DNA of 64,000 nt from Desulfovibrio sp. (GTDB lineage Bacteria > Desulfobacterota > Desulfovibrionia > Desulfovibrionales > Desulfovibrionaceae). The notes below the pieces were generated by a model, which saw only the letters and a list, made by a program, of their open reading frames with translations, was not told the origin of the DNA and did not search any database. The stretch lies in NCBI RefSeq assembly GCF_034006445.1, contig NZ_JAVESS010000008.1:33956-97955 (forward strand), given 5' to 3'. The position numbers and the translations under genes were made by a program. Below, piece after piece: positions 9,169 to 17,644 of this stretch. The stretch's first letter is position 1; the number at the start of each line of letters is the position of its first letter.

Positions 9169-9200
9169 GGGCCTCCGCCACTGTGGCGGAGGCCCTTTTT
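9169..9200 (+). terminator. Rho-independent terminator of hsp20
   Basis: 12-bp perfect stem GGGCCTCCGCCA/TGGCGGAGGCCC with a CTG loop and a T5 tail, 120 bases after the hsp20 stop. Confidence 0.9.
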
Positions 9201-9258
9201 ATGCGGCAATAATTGCCGCCCCGCGAAACGCCGTCCAGAGGGAATTTTCTTCTCCCCC

Positions 9259-9285
9259 TAATGCCTCTTGCATTATGGCCGATAG
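9259..9285 (+). promoter_or_regulatory. Sigma-28 (FliA) promoter of flagellin 2
   Basis: TAATGCCT (9259-9266), an 11-base spacer and GCCGATAG (9278-9285) match the flagellar consensus TAAAGTTT-N11-GCCGATAA well in the -10 and moderately in the -35. The start codon lies 80 bases downstream. Confidence 0.75.
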
Positions 9286-9364
9286 GACTGGCAGAGGCGG
9301 TACTACGCAAGGACGCGTTGGCATTTCGCGCCGCCTGGGACGTACAGCATTCATGGAGGAATGT

Positions 9365-10261
9365 ATGTATATCAATCACAACCAGATGGCCACGCAAGTG
9401 ACCAACACGTTGACAGCCAACTATGGCAATCTGCGCACCTCGGTGCAGCGCCTGTCTACGGGCCTGCGCGTCAACTCTGCGGCTGACGATGCCGCCGGCC
9501 TCGCCATTCGCGAACTGATGCGCACCGACATCGCCGCCCTGCAACAGGGCGTGCGTAACGCCAATGACGCCATTTCCCTCATCCAGACAGCTGACGGCGC
9601 TCTGAGCGTCATCGACGAAAAGCTCATCCGCATGAAGGAACTGGCCGAACAGGCCGCCACCGGCACCTATGACTCCACGCAGCGCCTGATGATCGATTCG
9701 GAGTACCAGGCCATGGCTTCGGAAATTACCCGAATCGCCAATGCCACGGACTTCAACGGCATCAAGCTGCTGGACGGCAGCCTGTCTGGCGACACGCACA
9801 GCGGGGCTGCCATGGAATCGACCGGCAAGATGAAGGTCCACTTCGGCACCATGAACGACTCGGCGGAAGACTACTACTACATCAAGATCGGCACGAGCAC
9901 CGCCTCGGCCCTGGGTGTGGGCAACCAGGCCAAGGCATTCACCACCGAGTCTGACGCCCGTACGGTTTCCACCCAGGAAGCCGCGCAGAAGGCCCTGGTG
10001 GGACTCAATGCCGCCGTAATCTCCAAGGACAAGATCCGTGCTCACCTTGGCGCTTTGCAAAACAGGCTGGAAAACACCATTTCCAACCTTACCACCCAGT
10101 CCCAGAACCTGCAGGCTGCCGAATCCCGCATTTCCGACGTGGACGTGGCCACGGAAATGACGTCATTCGTGCGCAACCAGATCCTCACCCAGTCCGCTGT
10201 GGCCATGCTTTCGCAGGCCAACAGCATGCCTCAGATGGCGCTTTCGCTCATCACAAGGTAG
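9365..10261 (+). CDS. Flagellin (copy 2)
   Basis: A 298-residue filament subunit with the same conserved N- and C-terminal domains as copy 1, and nearly the same central part. The start at 9365 follows ATGGAGGAATGT. It ends in ALSLITR, where copy 1 ends in AMKLIG. Unlike copy 1 it has a recognisable sigma-28 promoter (9259-9285) and a strong terminator (10343-10382), so it is probably the main regulated copy. The two copies form inverted repeats of about 0.9 kb around hsp20, which could allow recombination between them. Confidence 0.95.
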   Translation: MYINHNQMATQVTNTLTANYGNLRTSVQRLSTGLRVNSAADDAAGLAIRELMRTDIAALQQGVRNANDAISLIQTADGALSVIDEKLIRMKELAEQAATGTYDSTQRLMIDSEYQAMASEITRIANATDFNGIKLLDGSLSGDTHSGAAMESTGKMKVHFGTMNDSAEDYYYIKIGTSTASALGVGNQAKAFTTESDARTVSTQEAAQKALVGLNAAVISKDKIRAHLGALQNRLENTISNLTTQSQNLQAAESRISDVDVATEMTSFVRNQILTQSAVAMLSQANSMPQMALSLITR

Positions 10262-10342
10262 GTCTGGACAACCACGTGGTGGAGGGCGTTTGCCCATGAT
10301 GGCCCTGCGGCAGGGGAGTGCCGCGAGGCAATAAAAAATAAT

Positions 10343-10382
10343 GACGGCCGGTCTGCCATGGCAGACCGGCCGTCCTGCTTTT
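10343..10382 (+). terminator. Terminator of flagellin 2
   Basis: A perfect 16-bp palindrome: GACGGCCGGTCTGCCA (10343-10358) followed at once by its complement, then CTGCTTTT. Confidence 0.9.
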
Positions 10383-10674
10383 AAGGAAACGCTGATTTAT
10401 TCCTTTTGGCGGCGTTGCTTCGCTTTTTTTGAAACAGTCGAGGACAGAAGAGTCCACTCCTGCTTCAAAAAAAGATCGCGCCTTGCCAAACGAAATACCA
10501 GCGCGTTTCGAGAAGGCTCTCTAAAAGGCTCTCTAACCCGTGCTTCGTTAATGCCCTTGCCCTGCGCGGGCCACGAAACAATGCGAAGTCACGCGGCGCC
10601 GTTGCCCGCCGTGCAGGCGCACGCCAGCGTATCCCGCCTGTCTGCTGGCGCAGTTACCTCACTCATTGCATTCT
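10383..10674. other. Non-coding spacer
   Basis: About 290 bases between the flagellin terminator and the end of the metallo-hydrolase gene. Apart from a tandem AAAGGCTCTCTAA-like duplication near 10518-10540, I see nothing in it. Confidence 0.5.
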
Positions 10675-11370
10675 TTAGCGGCCATCAACGGGGAATGAAA
10701 GCGTCTGCCCTGGCTCCATGGTCACGCAGGCGCAGGGCAGAGCAAGTTTTGCCAGCTCCGCTTCAAAGGCCTTTGTATTCTGCGCCAGCACGGGAAAGGT
10801 GCCCCAATGCATGGGCACAACGCTTTTGCATCCGAGCAGCTTGCAGGCCAGGGCGGCCTGGGGGGCGTCCATGGTGAAAACGCCGCCGATGGGCAAGAGG
10901 GCCACGTCAATGTGGTACAGCTGCCCCCACAGGGCCATATCGCCAAAAACACAGGTGTCGCCGGAATGATAGACCGTGAGGCCATCGGGCATACGCACTA
11001 TGTAGCCTGTGGGACACCCGGAATCACTGGTATGGAAGGCCTGGGTCATGGTCACGCTGATGCCCTTGTGCGTCACCGTACCGCCAATATTGAAGCCTAT
11101 GCCGTTGAGTATCTGACTGTCGGGCAGCCCGGCGGCGGCCTTGTGGGCCGTGCCCACCACAGCGCCCAGCATGGCCCCTGTGGCCTGGCAAATATCCGCG
11201 GCTGCGCCCACATGGTCGCCGTGGTCGTGGGTCACGAGCACAATATCCGCAGGGCCCACATCGGCAACCGTGAGGCCGAATTGCGGTGCCAGAAACGGAT
11301 CAATGACCACATGCGCCTCATTGCAGCTGATCTTGAACGCTGAATGTCCCAACCATCTGATATCACTCAT
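10675..11370 (-). CDS. Metal-dependent hydrolase, UPF0173/metallo-beta-lactamase fold
   Basis: A 231-residue cytosolic protein of the UPF0173 (YtkL/UlaG-like) family. It has the zinc-binding THDHGDH motif near residue 60, further metal ligands in FHTSDSG, YHSGDT and PMHWGTFP, and begins directly with the typical [11 protein letters not shown] strand. The start at 11370 is preceded by GGAGATACTT. It lies 35 bases downstream of the ubiX-like gene on the same strand, so the two may be one unit. The family has no agreed substrate. Confidence 0.88.
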   Translation of the reverse strand: MSDIRWLGHSAFKISCNEAHVVIDPFLAPQFGLTVADVGPADIVLVTHDHGDHVGAAADICQATGAMLGAVVGTAHKAAAGLPDSQILNGIGFNIGGTVTHKGISVTMTQAFHTSDSGCPTGYIVRMPDGLTVYHSGDTCVFGDMALWGQLYHIDVALLPIGGVFTMDAPQAALACKLLGCKSVVPMHWGTFPVLAQNTKAFEAELAKLALPCACVTMEPGQTLSFPVDGR

Positions 11371-11405
11371 AAGTATCTCCTCGTGGCTACGATCTGCCGT
11401 GTCCG

Positions 11406-12155
11406 TCATCCGGGCCAGCGGCCCAGAGCATGCGGCAGACCCACCTGATCAAGTATGCGGCCGCACATGTACAGCAGCATGTCGTCCAGGGTTTGCGGAT
11501 TCAGGTAAAAACCGGGAGAAAACGGCATGATGACGGCCCCGGCCTCGCTCAATGCGAGCATGTTGCGCAAATGTATGGCCGAAAGCGGGCTTTCACGCGT
11601 CACCAGCACCAGGGGCAGGCGCTCCTTGAGCGCCACGTCTGCCGACCGATGCACAAGGTTGCGCGTGGCGCCTGACGCAATGGCCCCCAATGAGCCCATG
11701 GAGCAGGGAACCAGAATCATGGCTGCCGGACTTGTCCCCCTGCGCCACCACGAACCGCTTGACGGCCCGGCCCCAAGATTGTCGGCGTCATAGCTGTGAC
11801 TGGCAAGCGTGGTCAGCAGTTCGGGCCCGCTCCCGCATTCGGCGCGCAACACGGCTTGCGCGCCGTGTGAGACAACGCAGTGTACGCGCACGGCAGGCAT
11901 GGACGCCAGGCAACGCAGAAGGCATACGGCCAGCGGCATGCCGCTTGCGCCGCTGACGCCCACCAGAATGTCACGCACAGAAGGATCGGGCGTCTGTGCC
12001 GCCTCCGTGCGGGCTGGCTGGCTGGCCGCCCCAGGTACGCATGATGTTGTCGCGCATGGTGTTGTCGCGCATGATGTTGTTGCGCATGGTGTTGTTGCGC
12101 ATGGCATTGTTGCGCTTGGTGTTGTCGCGCATGGCGGTGAAGGAATGTCTGACAT
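11406..12155 (-). CDS. ubiX: UbiX family flavin prenyltransferase with a repetitive N-terminal extension
   Basis: Predicted flavoprotein that prenylates FMN to supply the cofactor of UbiD-type decarboxylases. The core begins at about residue 59 with [20 protein letters not shown] and continues with [53 protein letters not shown] and PFSPGFY, all typical of UbiX. The first ~55 residues are not part of the family. They contain six copies of a five-residue unit ([15 protein letters not shown]) encoded by 15-bp tandem repeats. The start used (12155) follows ACGGAGAATACC; a start inside or after the repeats cannot be excluded. No ubiD partner is in the window. Confidence 0.85.
   Translation of the reverse strand: MSDIPSPPCATTPSATMPCATTPCATTSCATTPCATTSCVPGAASQPARTEAAQTPDPSVRDILVGVSGASGMPLAVCLLRCLASMPAVRVHCVVSHGAQAVLRAECGSGPELLTTLASHSYDADNLGAGPSSGSWWRRGTSPAAMILVPCSMGSLGAIASGATRNLVHRSADVALKERLPLVLVTRESPLSAIHLRNMLALSEAGAVIMPFSPGFYLNPQTLDDMLLYMCGRILDQVGLPHALGRWPG
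12041..12136. repeat. 15-bp tandem repeat inside ubiX
   Basis: About six and a half copies of a 15-mer close to GTGTTGTCGCGCATG, differing at one or two bases per copy. They encode the Cys/Thr-rich N-terminal extension of the UbiX-like protein. Copy-number change would stay in frame. Confidence 0.85.
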
Positions 12156-12436
12156 GGTATTCTCCGTAATAACAACCAGCGCAGCCGGTGAAGCCCGCCA
12201 GTCTCCCTGCTCATGCATACCCGACAAAGAAGCGCCGTGCAAACAACGGCGCGCCGCCCAATTTTGCTTTGCGGCTTCCCCTGCCTGGGGTGCGTGGCCT
12301 GCCTGCTTCTACCATTCTTTTGCTCCATCCAGCGAGCTTGCGTCCCGACAGACGGGGCTTGTGCAGAATCACGGAATCCCCGCACGCAGGCGGCCTTGAC
12401 AGCAGGAGCGAGTCGGCATATCTAAACAAATCTTGT

Positions 12437-12513
<77 letters not shown>

Positions 12514-12525
12514 TAAAGAATTCAT

Positions 12526-12556
12526 GCCCTTACGACAAAAATCGTAAGGGCTTTTA
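12526..12556 (+). terminator. Terminator of tRNA-Arg
   Basis: 10-bp perfect stem GCCCTTACGA/TCGTAAGGGC with a CAAAAA loop and a TTTTA tail, 12 bases after the tRNA. Confidence 0.85.
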
Positions 12557-12725
12557 CATTCCCTTCATTTCCTGCTGCTCACGTTGAGCCTTTGCAGCGC
12601 AAGACGCCGAAGCTCCCATGGCCCGCTCCCCTGGCGGCGTTTACATACAATGACGCTCAAGCTACCATGGGCGCATCCACCTTTTGCGCGATCCTTCCCC
12701 ATCCTTTCCGCGCCAGGAGAAGTGA

Positions 12726-13634
12726 ATGATGCATCTTCGCATCCTGCTGTTTTTTTATATACTGCTCTCCACCTGGGCACTGCCGGCAACCACGTTTGCC
12801 CAGGATCCGCCGGTTCCGGGCGCAGCCCAGAGGCTCAGGGTGGCTGTGGCCCCCATGATGTCCCCCAGTGACACCTTTGAGTCCTATTTTCGGCTGCTGC
12901 AGTATCTTGGCAGCAAACTGGGCATGGAACTCGAATTCGTCCAGCGAAAAACCCATGCCGAGGTGCGCGACCTGCTGCACAGCAACAGCATAGACATGGC
13001 CTTCATCTGTTCCGGCCCCTACGCCCTGGACACTGTGGATACCGGGCAAAACCTTCTGGCCATGCCGGTTGTGCAGGGTGAGAGCACCTACCAGTCCTAT
13101 GTCATCGTACATGCCTCAAGCCAGGCCAAAAGCCTGGACGACCTGCGCGGCAAATCTTTTGCCTTTACAGACCCCGACTCCAACACCGGCTATCTGAGTC
13201 CTGTTTTTTTGTTGCGCCAGGCCGGGCAGTCTCCTGAATCGTTTTTCAGCAGCACCATTTTTACCCACAGCCATGACAATTCCATACTGGCGGTGGCGCG
13301 CGGCCTGGTGGACGCCGCTGCCGTCAACAGCCTCGTATGGGACTACAGCGAAGCCCGGCGGCCTGAAATAACAGGAAAAACCAGGGTACTTGTCAAATCC
13401 GGCACGTTTGCCATCCCCCCTGTGGTCACCGCAGCGGGCATGGACGACAGCAAGCGCGACAAAATCCGCGATATCCTGCTGCATATGCACGAAAGCCCGG
13501 AGGGGCGCGCCATGTTGCAGGATCTGCGCATTGACCGCTTTGTGGTGCCAGAGGATGCCTGGTACGCCAATGTGCGCCGCATGGCGGCGCCGCTTTCTCC
13601 CGAGGGGCCTTCGCATGGGCAAACTCTCCCTTAA
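12726..13634 (+). CDS. PhnD/TctC-like periplasmic substrate-binding protein, likely sensor partner
   Basis: A 302-residue protein with a signal peptide (about 1-26, cleaved near TTFAQD). The mature type-2 periplasmic binding fold resembles phosphite/phosphonate binders of the PhnD family: LRVAVAPMMSPSDTFESYF, LGSKLGMELEFVQRKTHAEV, IDMAFICSGPYAL, YQSYVIVHASS, SLDDLRGKSFAFTDPDSNTGYLSP and the SHDNSILAVARGLVDAAAVNS segment. No ABC permease or ATPase is nearby. Instead its 3' end overlaps by 20 bases the gene for a membrane-anchored sigma-54 activator, whose periplasmic loop it may contact. I infer a ligand-sensing role; the ligand is unknown. Confidence 0.85.
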   Translation: MMHLRILLFFYILLSTWALPATTFAQDPPVPGAAQRLRVAVAPMMSPSDTFESYFRLLQYLGSKLGMELEFVQRKTHAEVRDLLHSNSIDMAFICSGPYALDTVDTGQNLLAMPVVQGESTYQSYVIVHASSQAKSLDDLRGKSFAFTDPDSNTGYLSPVFLLRQAGQSPESFFSSTIFTHSHDNSILAVARGLVDAAAVNSLVWDYSEARRPEITGKTRVLVKSGTFAIPPVVTAAGMDDSKRDKIRDILLHMHESPEGRAMLQDLRIDRFVVPEDAWYANVRRMAAPLSPEGPSHGQTLP

Positions 13635-15879
13635 GGCCACGGTTCTGCTGGCAATGGGAGTTCTGGTTGTTTCCAGTTGCCTCCTGACAGCCTTTATTGC
13701 AGCCCAGCGCTATTCCCAGAGCCTGGAACAGGCCCTGACCCGGCACGCCCGCAGCATAACCCAAAGCCTTTCCGGCCCCATTGCCGAAATGGTGCTCATC
13801 AACGACATCATCGGCGTCCAGCGCCTGCTTGATACGCAGTTTGATCGCGACCTTGATCAGGGCTACGCCTTGCTGGAAGTTCAGGGGCGCGTGTACGCGC
13901 ACACCCTTGAGCACCGCATGCCGGACATCCTGCTGCCCCCGGCCGTGAAGACGGGAGAAGCGCACGATGCCCCGGCCGAAACCGGGGTGCGGGAAGAAAA
14001 AGGCGTCCCCGCTGGCGTTACCGAGCGCATTGTGACCCTGTCCAATGGCAGAAGGTATCACGAAATCGCCTGGCCGCTGCTTGACGGCCATGCGGGCGTC
14101 TTGCGCATGGGCTTTTCGCAGCACGACATTGAAATGCGCATCAGCCAGTTGTGGAAAGAGACCGCCGGGCTCACCTTCATCATCCTCCTGCTGGCCCTCG
14201 TAGCGGGCACCCTCTGGCTGCGCCGGGTGGGCCGCCCTCTCGCCGCGCTGTCACGTGCTCTGGACTCTGTGGGACGGGGCAACCTCACCACCCGCGTGGC
14301 GGTATACGGGCAAAATGAAGTGGCCGTCATGGCCCGCGCGTTCAACTCCATGAGCGAAAAGCTTGAGGGAACCATGCTTTCCATGGAGGCGCAGGCGGCG
14401 GCACTGCAACGCTCGCACCGGCAATTACGCCTGTGCAATGACATTGTTACGGCCTTTGCGGCCCTGGACGGGCTTGAGATCATGGCCCGCCGCCTGCCGG
14501 ACTATCTGAGCGATATAGCCCCTGTTCCCTACTGCCTGCTTTTTCTTGAGCATGACCGAAACTGTGTGGTTACGGCCCAGGGCCGCGCGTGCACGCCCCT
14601 CTTTGGCCGCGACGCCTGGGATTCGGCCCTGCAACTGCTTGAAGGGCGCGAGAATATCTTTACCACCAGCGGACTCAAGGAGCCCCTCGCGTCGCCGGAG
14701 GTAAGCGCCTGCCCCTGCCAGACCGTAGTGTGCATCGTACACGAGCATGTGCTGTGCGGCGCGCTTATGGCGGGGCACGGCCCCAAGGGCATGGACGAGG
14801 CCGATCTGGCGGCCCTGGCCCTTGTGCTGAACCAGATCGCGGGCAGCATCAGCCGCGCCCTGCGTTATGAAAAGGAATCGCGGGGGCAACGCCTGCACGA
14901 AGGCGTGGACAACTTCAACGGCATGCTGGGGCGCTCATCCCGCATGCGCGCCATTTTCCAGCGCATCGCCGATGTGGCCTCCAGCGACGCCACGGTGCTC
15001 ATCACCGGCGAAAGCGGCACGGGCAAGGAACTGGCCGCCAGAGCCATCCACAAGCTCAGCGGGCGTCGAGAAAAGCCCTTTGTGGTCATCAACTGCGCCG
15101 CCTACCCTGAAAGCCTGCTGGAAAGCGAGCTTTTCGGCTATGAAAAAGGCGCGTTCACCGGGGCGCTGCGGCAAAAGCCCGGCCGCTTTGAACAGGCTGA
15201 CGGCGGCACGGTCTTTCTGGATGAAATAGGCGAAATCTCCCCCGTGGCCCAGGTTCGCCTGCTGCGCGTATTGCAGACCCGGCAGTTCGAGCGGGTGGGC
15301 GGCGAAGAAACGCTTACGGTCAACGTGCGGGTGCTGGCCGCCACCAACCGCGACCTGGCCGCCGAGGTGCGCAAGGGGCAGTTCCGCGAAGACCTGTACT
15401 ACCGCCTTGATGTCATCTCCTTGGTAATGCCGCCCCTGCGGGACAGGCCAGGCGACCTGCCCCTGCTGGCGCGGCACTTTCTGGAAAGTCTGGCCAAACG
15501 CACGGGCCGCCAGCCCTGCACGCTCAGCCCCGCCGCCACGCGGCTGCTCATGGCTTATGACTGGCCCGGCAACGTGCGTGAACTGGAAAACATGCTGGAG
15601 CAGTGCGCCACCCTGAGCCGCCACGGTGCCATCACCCCTGCCGATCTGCCGGAGCGCATGCGCGTCTTCAACGTGCCGGGCGCATCAGGCCGCCCGTCTT
15701 CCATCTCCCACTCCGCTGCTGCCCAGACCCTGGAGGACAAGGAAGCGACCGCCATTCGCGAGGCGCTGGAACAGTGCGCCTGGAGCCGCAAGGATGCCGC
15801 CGCCCGACTCGGTATAGGCCGAACGACCCTCTATTCGAAGATGAAACGCTACGGCATCAGGCCGCCTGAGACTGCCTGA
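13615..15879 (+). CDS. Membrane-anchored HAMP-GAF-AAA+ sigma-54 activator
   Basis: A 754-residue one-component regulator. A transmembrane helix at about 5-28, a periplasmic domain of about 150 residues and a second helix (LTFIILLLALVAGTLWL) are followed by HAMP (about 200-255). Next come a coiled segment, a GAF-like region (about 275-415), and an AAA+ domain with Walker A GESGTGKE, the sigma-54 contact loop GAFTGA, Walker B TVFLDEIGEI and the R-finger region. It ends in a Fis-type helix-turn-helix (AAARLGIGRTTLYSKMKRYGI). No histidine-kinase domain is present, so signal and output are in one chain. The start overlaps the binding-protein gene by 20 bases. The likely target is the sigma-54 promoter at 16056-16072. 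Confidence 0.9.
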   Translation: MGKLSLKATVLLAMGVLVVSSCLLTAFIAAQRYSQSLEQALTRHARSITQSLSGPIAEMVLINDIIGVQRLLDTQFDRDLDQGYALLEVQGRVYAHTLEHRMPDILLPPAVKTGEAHDAPAETGVREEKGVPAGVTERIVTLSNGRRYHEIAWPLLDGHAGVLRMGFSQHDIEMRISQLWKETAGLTFIILLLALVAGTLWLRRVGRPLAALSRALDSVGRGNLTTRVAVYGQNEVAVMARAFNSMSEKLEGTMLSMEAQAAALQRSHRQLRLCNDIVTAFAALDGLEIMARRLPDYLSDIAPVPYCLLFLEHDRNCVVTAQGRACTPLFGRDAWDSALQLLEGRENIFTTSGLKEPLASPEVSACPCQTVVCIVHEHVLCGALMAGHGPKGMDEADLAALALVLNQIAGSISRALRYEKESRGQRLHEGVDNFNGMLGRSSRMRAIFQRIADVASSDATVLITGESGTGKELAARAIHKLSGRREKPFVVINCAAYPESLLESELFGYEKGAFTGALRQKPGRFEQADGGTVFLDEIGEISPVAQVRLLRVLQTRQFERVGGEETLTVNVRVLAATNRDLAAEVRKGQFREDLYYRLDVISLVMPPLRDRPGDLPLLARHFLESLAKRTGRQPCTLSPAATRLLMAYDWPGNVRELENMLEQCATLSRHGAITPADLPERMRVFNVPGASGRPSSISHSAAAQTLEDKEATAIREALEQCAWSRKDAAARLGIGRTTLYSKMKRYGIRPPETA

Positions 15880-15954
15880 TTGAACACCATACGGGCGTGC
15901 GTTCCATTTTTGTTCATTAAAAAATACCTATAAAACCAGATAACTGCATGTATG

Positions 15955-15993
15955 CGGGATTTTCACGTTCTGAATCGGAACGCGAAAATCCCG
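15955..15993. promoter_or_regulatory. Inverted repeat upstream of the sigma-54 promoter
   Basis: Arms CGGGATTTTCACGTTC and GAACGCGAAAATCCCG (one mismatch) flank a 7-base loop. It lies about 65-100 bases before the -24 element, where sigma-54 activators usually bind, and about 75 bases after the regulator stop. It could also terminate the regulator mRNA, although no T run follows. Confidence 0.55.
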
Positions 15994-16055
15994 TTTTGCG
16001 CTATATTTCACGTTTGTTCAGCGCAAAAACCAGCTAACCAACTGAAATAACTAAC

Positions 16056-16072
16056 AAGGCCCATTCCTTGCT
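16056..16072 (+). promoter_or_regulatory. Sigma-54 (-24/-12) promoter
   Basis: AAGGCCCATTCCTTGCT: GG at 16058-16059, exactly 10 bases, then GC at 16070-16071 within TTGC. It matches TGGCAC-N5-TTGC at most key positions. It precedes the FMN-dehydrogenase operon and follows a sigma-54 activator gene. Confidence 0.75.
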
Positions 16073-16244
16073 CTAGGTTGATGTCATTCAAAGGACATAA
16101 CGGCGCGTGAGCATGTCCCGGCAAGCGCAAGCGCAGAGCCTTCGTAGCCTGATGGGCTGGCACACCTCCACCAAGCCACCTCACGCGACGACAGCGCAAC
16201 TGCGAATCACAACGGCAGCGCCTGCGTTTGCCGGGGCATGCGCC

Positions 16245-16320
16245 GGTACTGCCCGGTACTGCCCGATACTGGCCGGTACTGCCCGATACAGGCAGTTACT
16301 GGCAGTTATCTGTCGGTACC
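16245..16320 (+). repeat. Tandem ~10-bp repeats in the operon leader
   Basis: Seven or so degenerate copies of GGTACTGCCC / GATACTGGCC / CAGTTACTGG lie in the leader between the sigma-54 promoter and the first gene. Adjacent bases are GC-rich. Role unknown; could be slippage-derived. Confidence 0.6.
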
Positions 16321-16449
16321 GGGGGATATCCTCACGCAGGGGGCACACATTCTCAAGCGTGCCCCGCCGGAGTGAACACGCAGGGCTGCGCCGGGGTCAG
16401 AGACCGGCCCACACGGCTTCATGTACCACTAACTCACAAGGAATCAGGC

Positions 16450-17643
16450 ATGGACAAGGACAACAAGATTGATGGTTTTGACCGCCGCGAATTTTTGAAA
16501 AACGCCATGGCCATTGGTGCTGGCGTAGCCGTGGCCCCGCTGCTTGCTTCGGAAGTCCAGGCGGCCACCGCCGCTGTGGCCGCTGCGCCAGCCGCCGCGC
16601 CCGCCGGTGGCAAGCTGACCATGGCGGAAGTGCTGCGCGTGGCCCGTGAAAAGCTCTACCCCCGCTGCCGCGTGTGCCCCGAATGCAATGGCGTCGCCTG
16701 TGCTGGCGAAGTGCCCGGCTTTGGCGGCATTGGCTCGGGCCAGGCTTTCAAGAACAACTATGACGCGCTCAATCATATCAAGCTGAACATGCGCACCCTG
16801 CATGATATGAAGAAGCCCGACCTTGCCGTGGAAATCTTCGGCGAAAAGCTGTCCATGCCCCTGCTGTCCGCCGCCACTGGCGGCGTGACGTACAACATGG
16901 GCGGCAAGATGACCGAAGAGGACTACATCAATGCCATTCTTGGCGGTTGTAGAGGCGCTGGCACGCTGGGTCTGGCCGCGGACGGCATCGGCGACCCCAT
17001 TGAAACCTTCAAGCGCCGCATGGACGTGCTCAAGGCTGCCTACAACGGCAAGGGCATCGCCATCCTCAAGCCCCGCACGCAGGAAGAAGTCATCAAGCGC
17101 GTGCGCCTTATGGAAGAAGCCGGCGCTGTGGCCTTTGGCATGGACGTGGACTCCGCCGGACGCGCCGCCCGCGCTCTGCCTGGCCAGACCGTGGAGCCCA
17201 AAACCTTTGCCCAGATCCGCGAACTTTCGCGCGCGTCGAGCCTGCCCTTTATCGTCAAGGGCATCATGACCGTTGAAGAAGCACAGCGCGCTGTGGACGC
17301 CGGAGCCAAGGGCATTGTGGTGTCCAACCACGGCGGCCGCGTGCTGGACTACACCCCCGGCGTGGCCGAAGTGCTGCCCGCCATTGCCGACAAGGTCAAG
17401 GGACATACCGTTATTTTCGCCGACGGCGCGGTGCGGCGCGGCACTGACGTACTCAAGCTGCTGGCCCTTGGCGCGGACGCCTGCCTCATCGGCCGTCCCC
17501 TTATCCGTGGCGCGCACGGCGGCGGCGCTGCCGGCGTCACCCTGATGCTCGAAGCCATCAAGCAGGAACTTGAAGCCATGATGGTTCTGACCGCCACGCC
17601 CAACCTGCGCAATGTTTCTTCGTCCATCCTCATGGGGGCGTAG
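16450..17643 (+). CDS. Tat-exported FMN-dependent 2-hydroxy-acid dehydrogenase (LldD/GOX family)
   Basis: A 397-residue protein. DRREFLKNAMAIGAGVAVAPL is a twin-arginine signal (residues about 10-30). An Ala/Pro linker and a cysteine cluster CRVCPECNGVAC follow, then the FMN-binding TIM barrel: SAATGG, FGMDVDSAGRAA, IVKGIMTVEEAQRAVDAGAKG (Lys on FMN), the catalytic VSNHGGRVLD and the phosphate-binding ADGAVRRGTDV-LGADACLIGRP. The family oxidises L-2-hydroxy acids such as lactate or glycolate. The cysteine motif occurs in anaerobic members and might bind a metal or Fe-S cluster. Export is unusual for the family. It is first in an operon with cytochromes and quinone-linked proteins, which are probably its electron acceptors. 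Start follows AAGGAATCAGGC. Confidence 0.85.
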   Translation: MDKDNKIDGFDRREFLKNAMAIGAGVAVAPLLASEVQAATAAVAAAPAAAPAGGKLTMAEVLRVAREKLYPRCRVCPECNGVACAGEVPGFGGIGSGQAFKNNYDALNHIKLNMRTLHDMKKPDLAVEIFGEKLSMPLLSAATGGVTYNMGGKMTEEDYINAILGGCRGAGTLGLAADGIGDPIETFKRRMDVLKAAYNGKGIAILKPRTQEEVIKRVRLMEEAGAVAFGMDVDSAGRAARALPGQTVEPKTFAQIRELSRASSLPFIVKGIMTVEEAQRAVDAGAKGIVVSNHGGRVLDYTPGVAEVLPAIADKVKGHTVIFADGAVRRGTDVLKLLALGADACLIGRPLIRGAHGGGAAGVTLMLEAIKQELEAMMVLTATPNLRNVSSSILMGA

Positions 17644-17644
17644 C

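Noticed and set aside
8489..10060. Long minus-strand open frame of 523 codons
   Set aside because: It is antisense to hsp20 and flagellin 2, has no family similarity, and reflects GC-rich codon structure.
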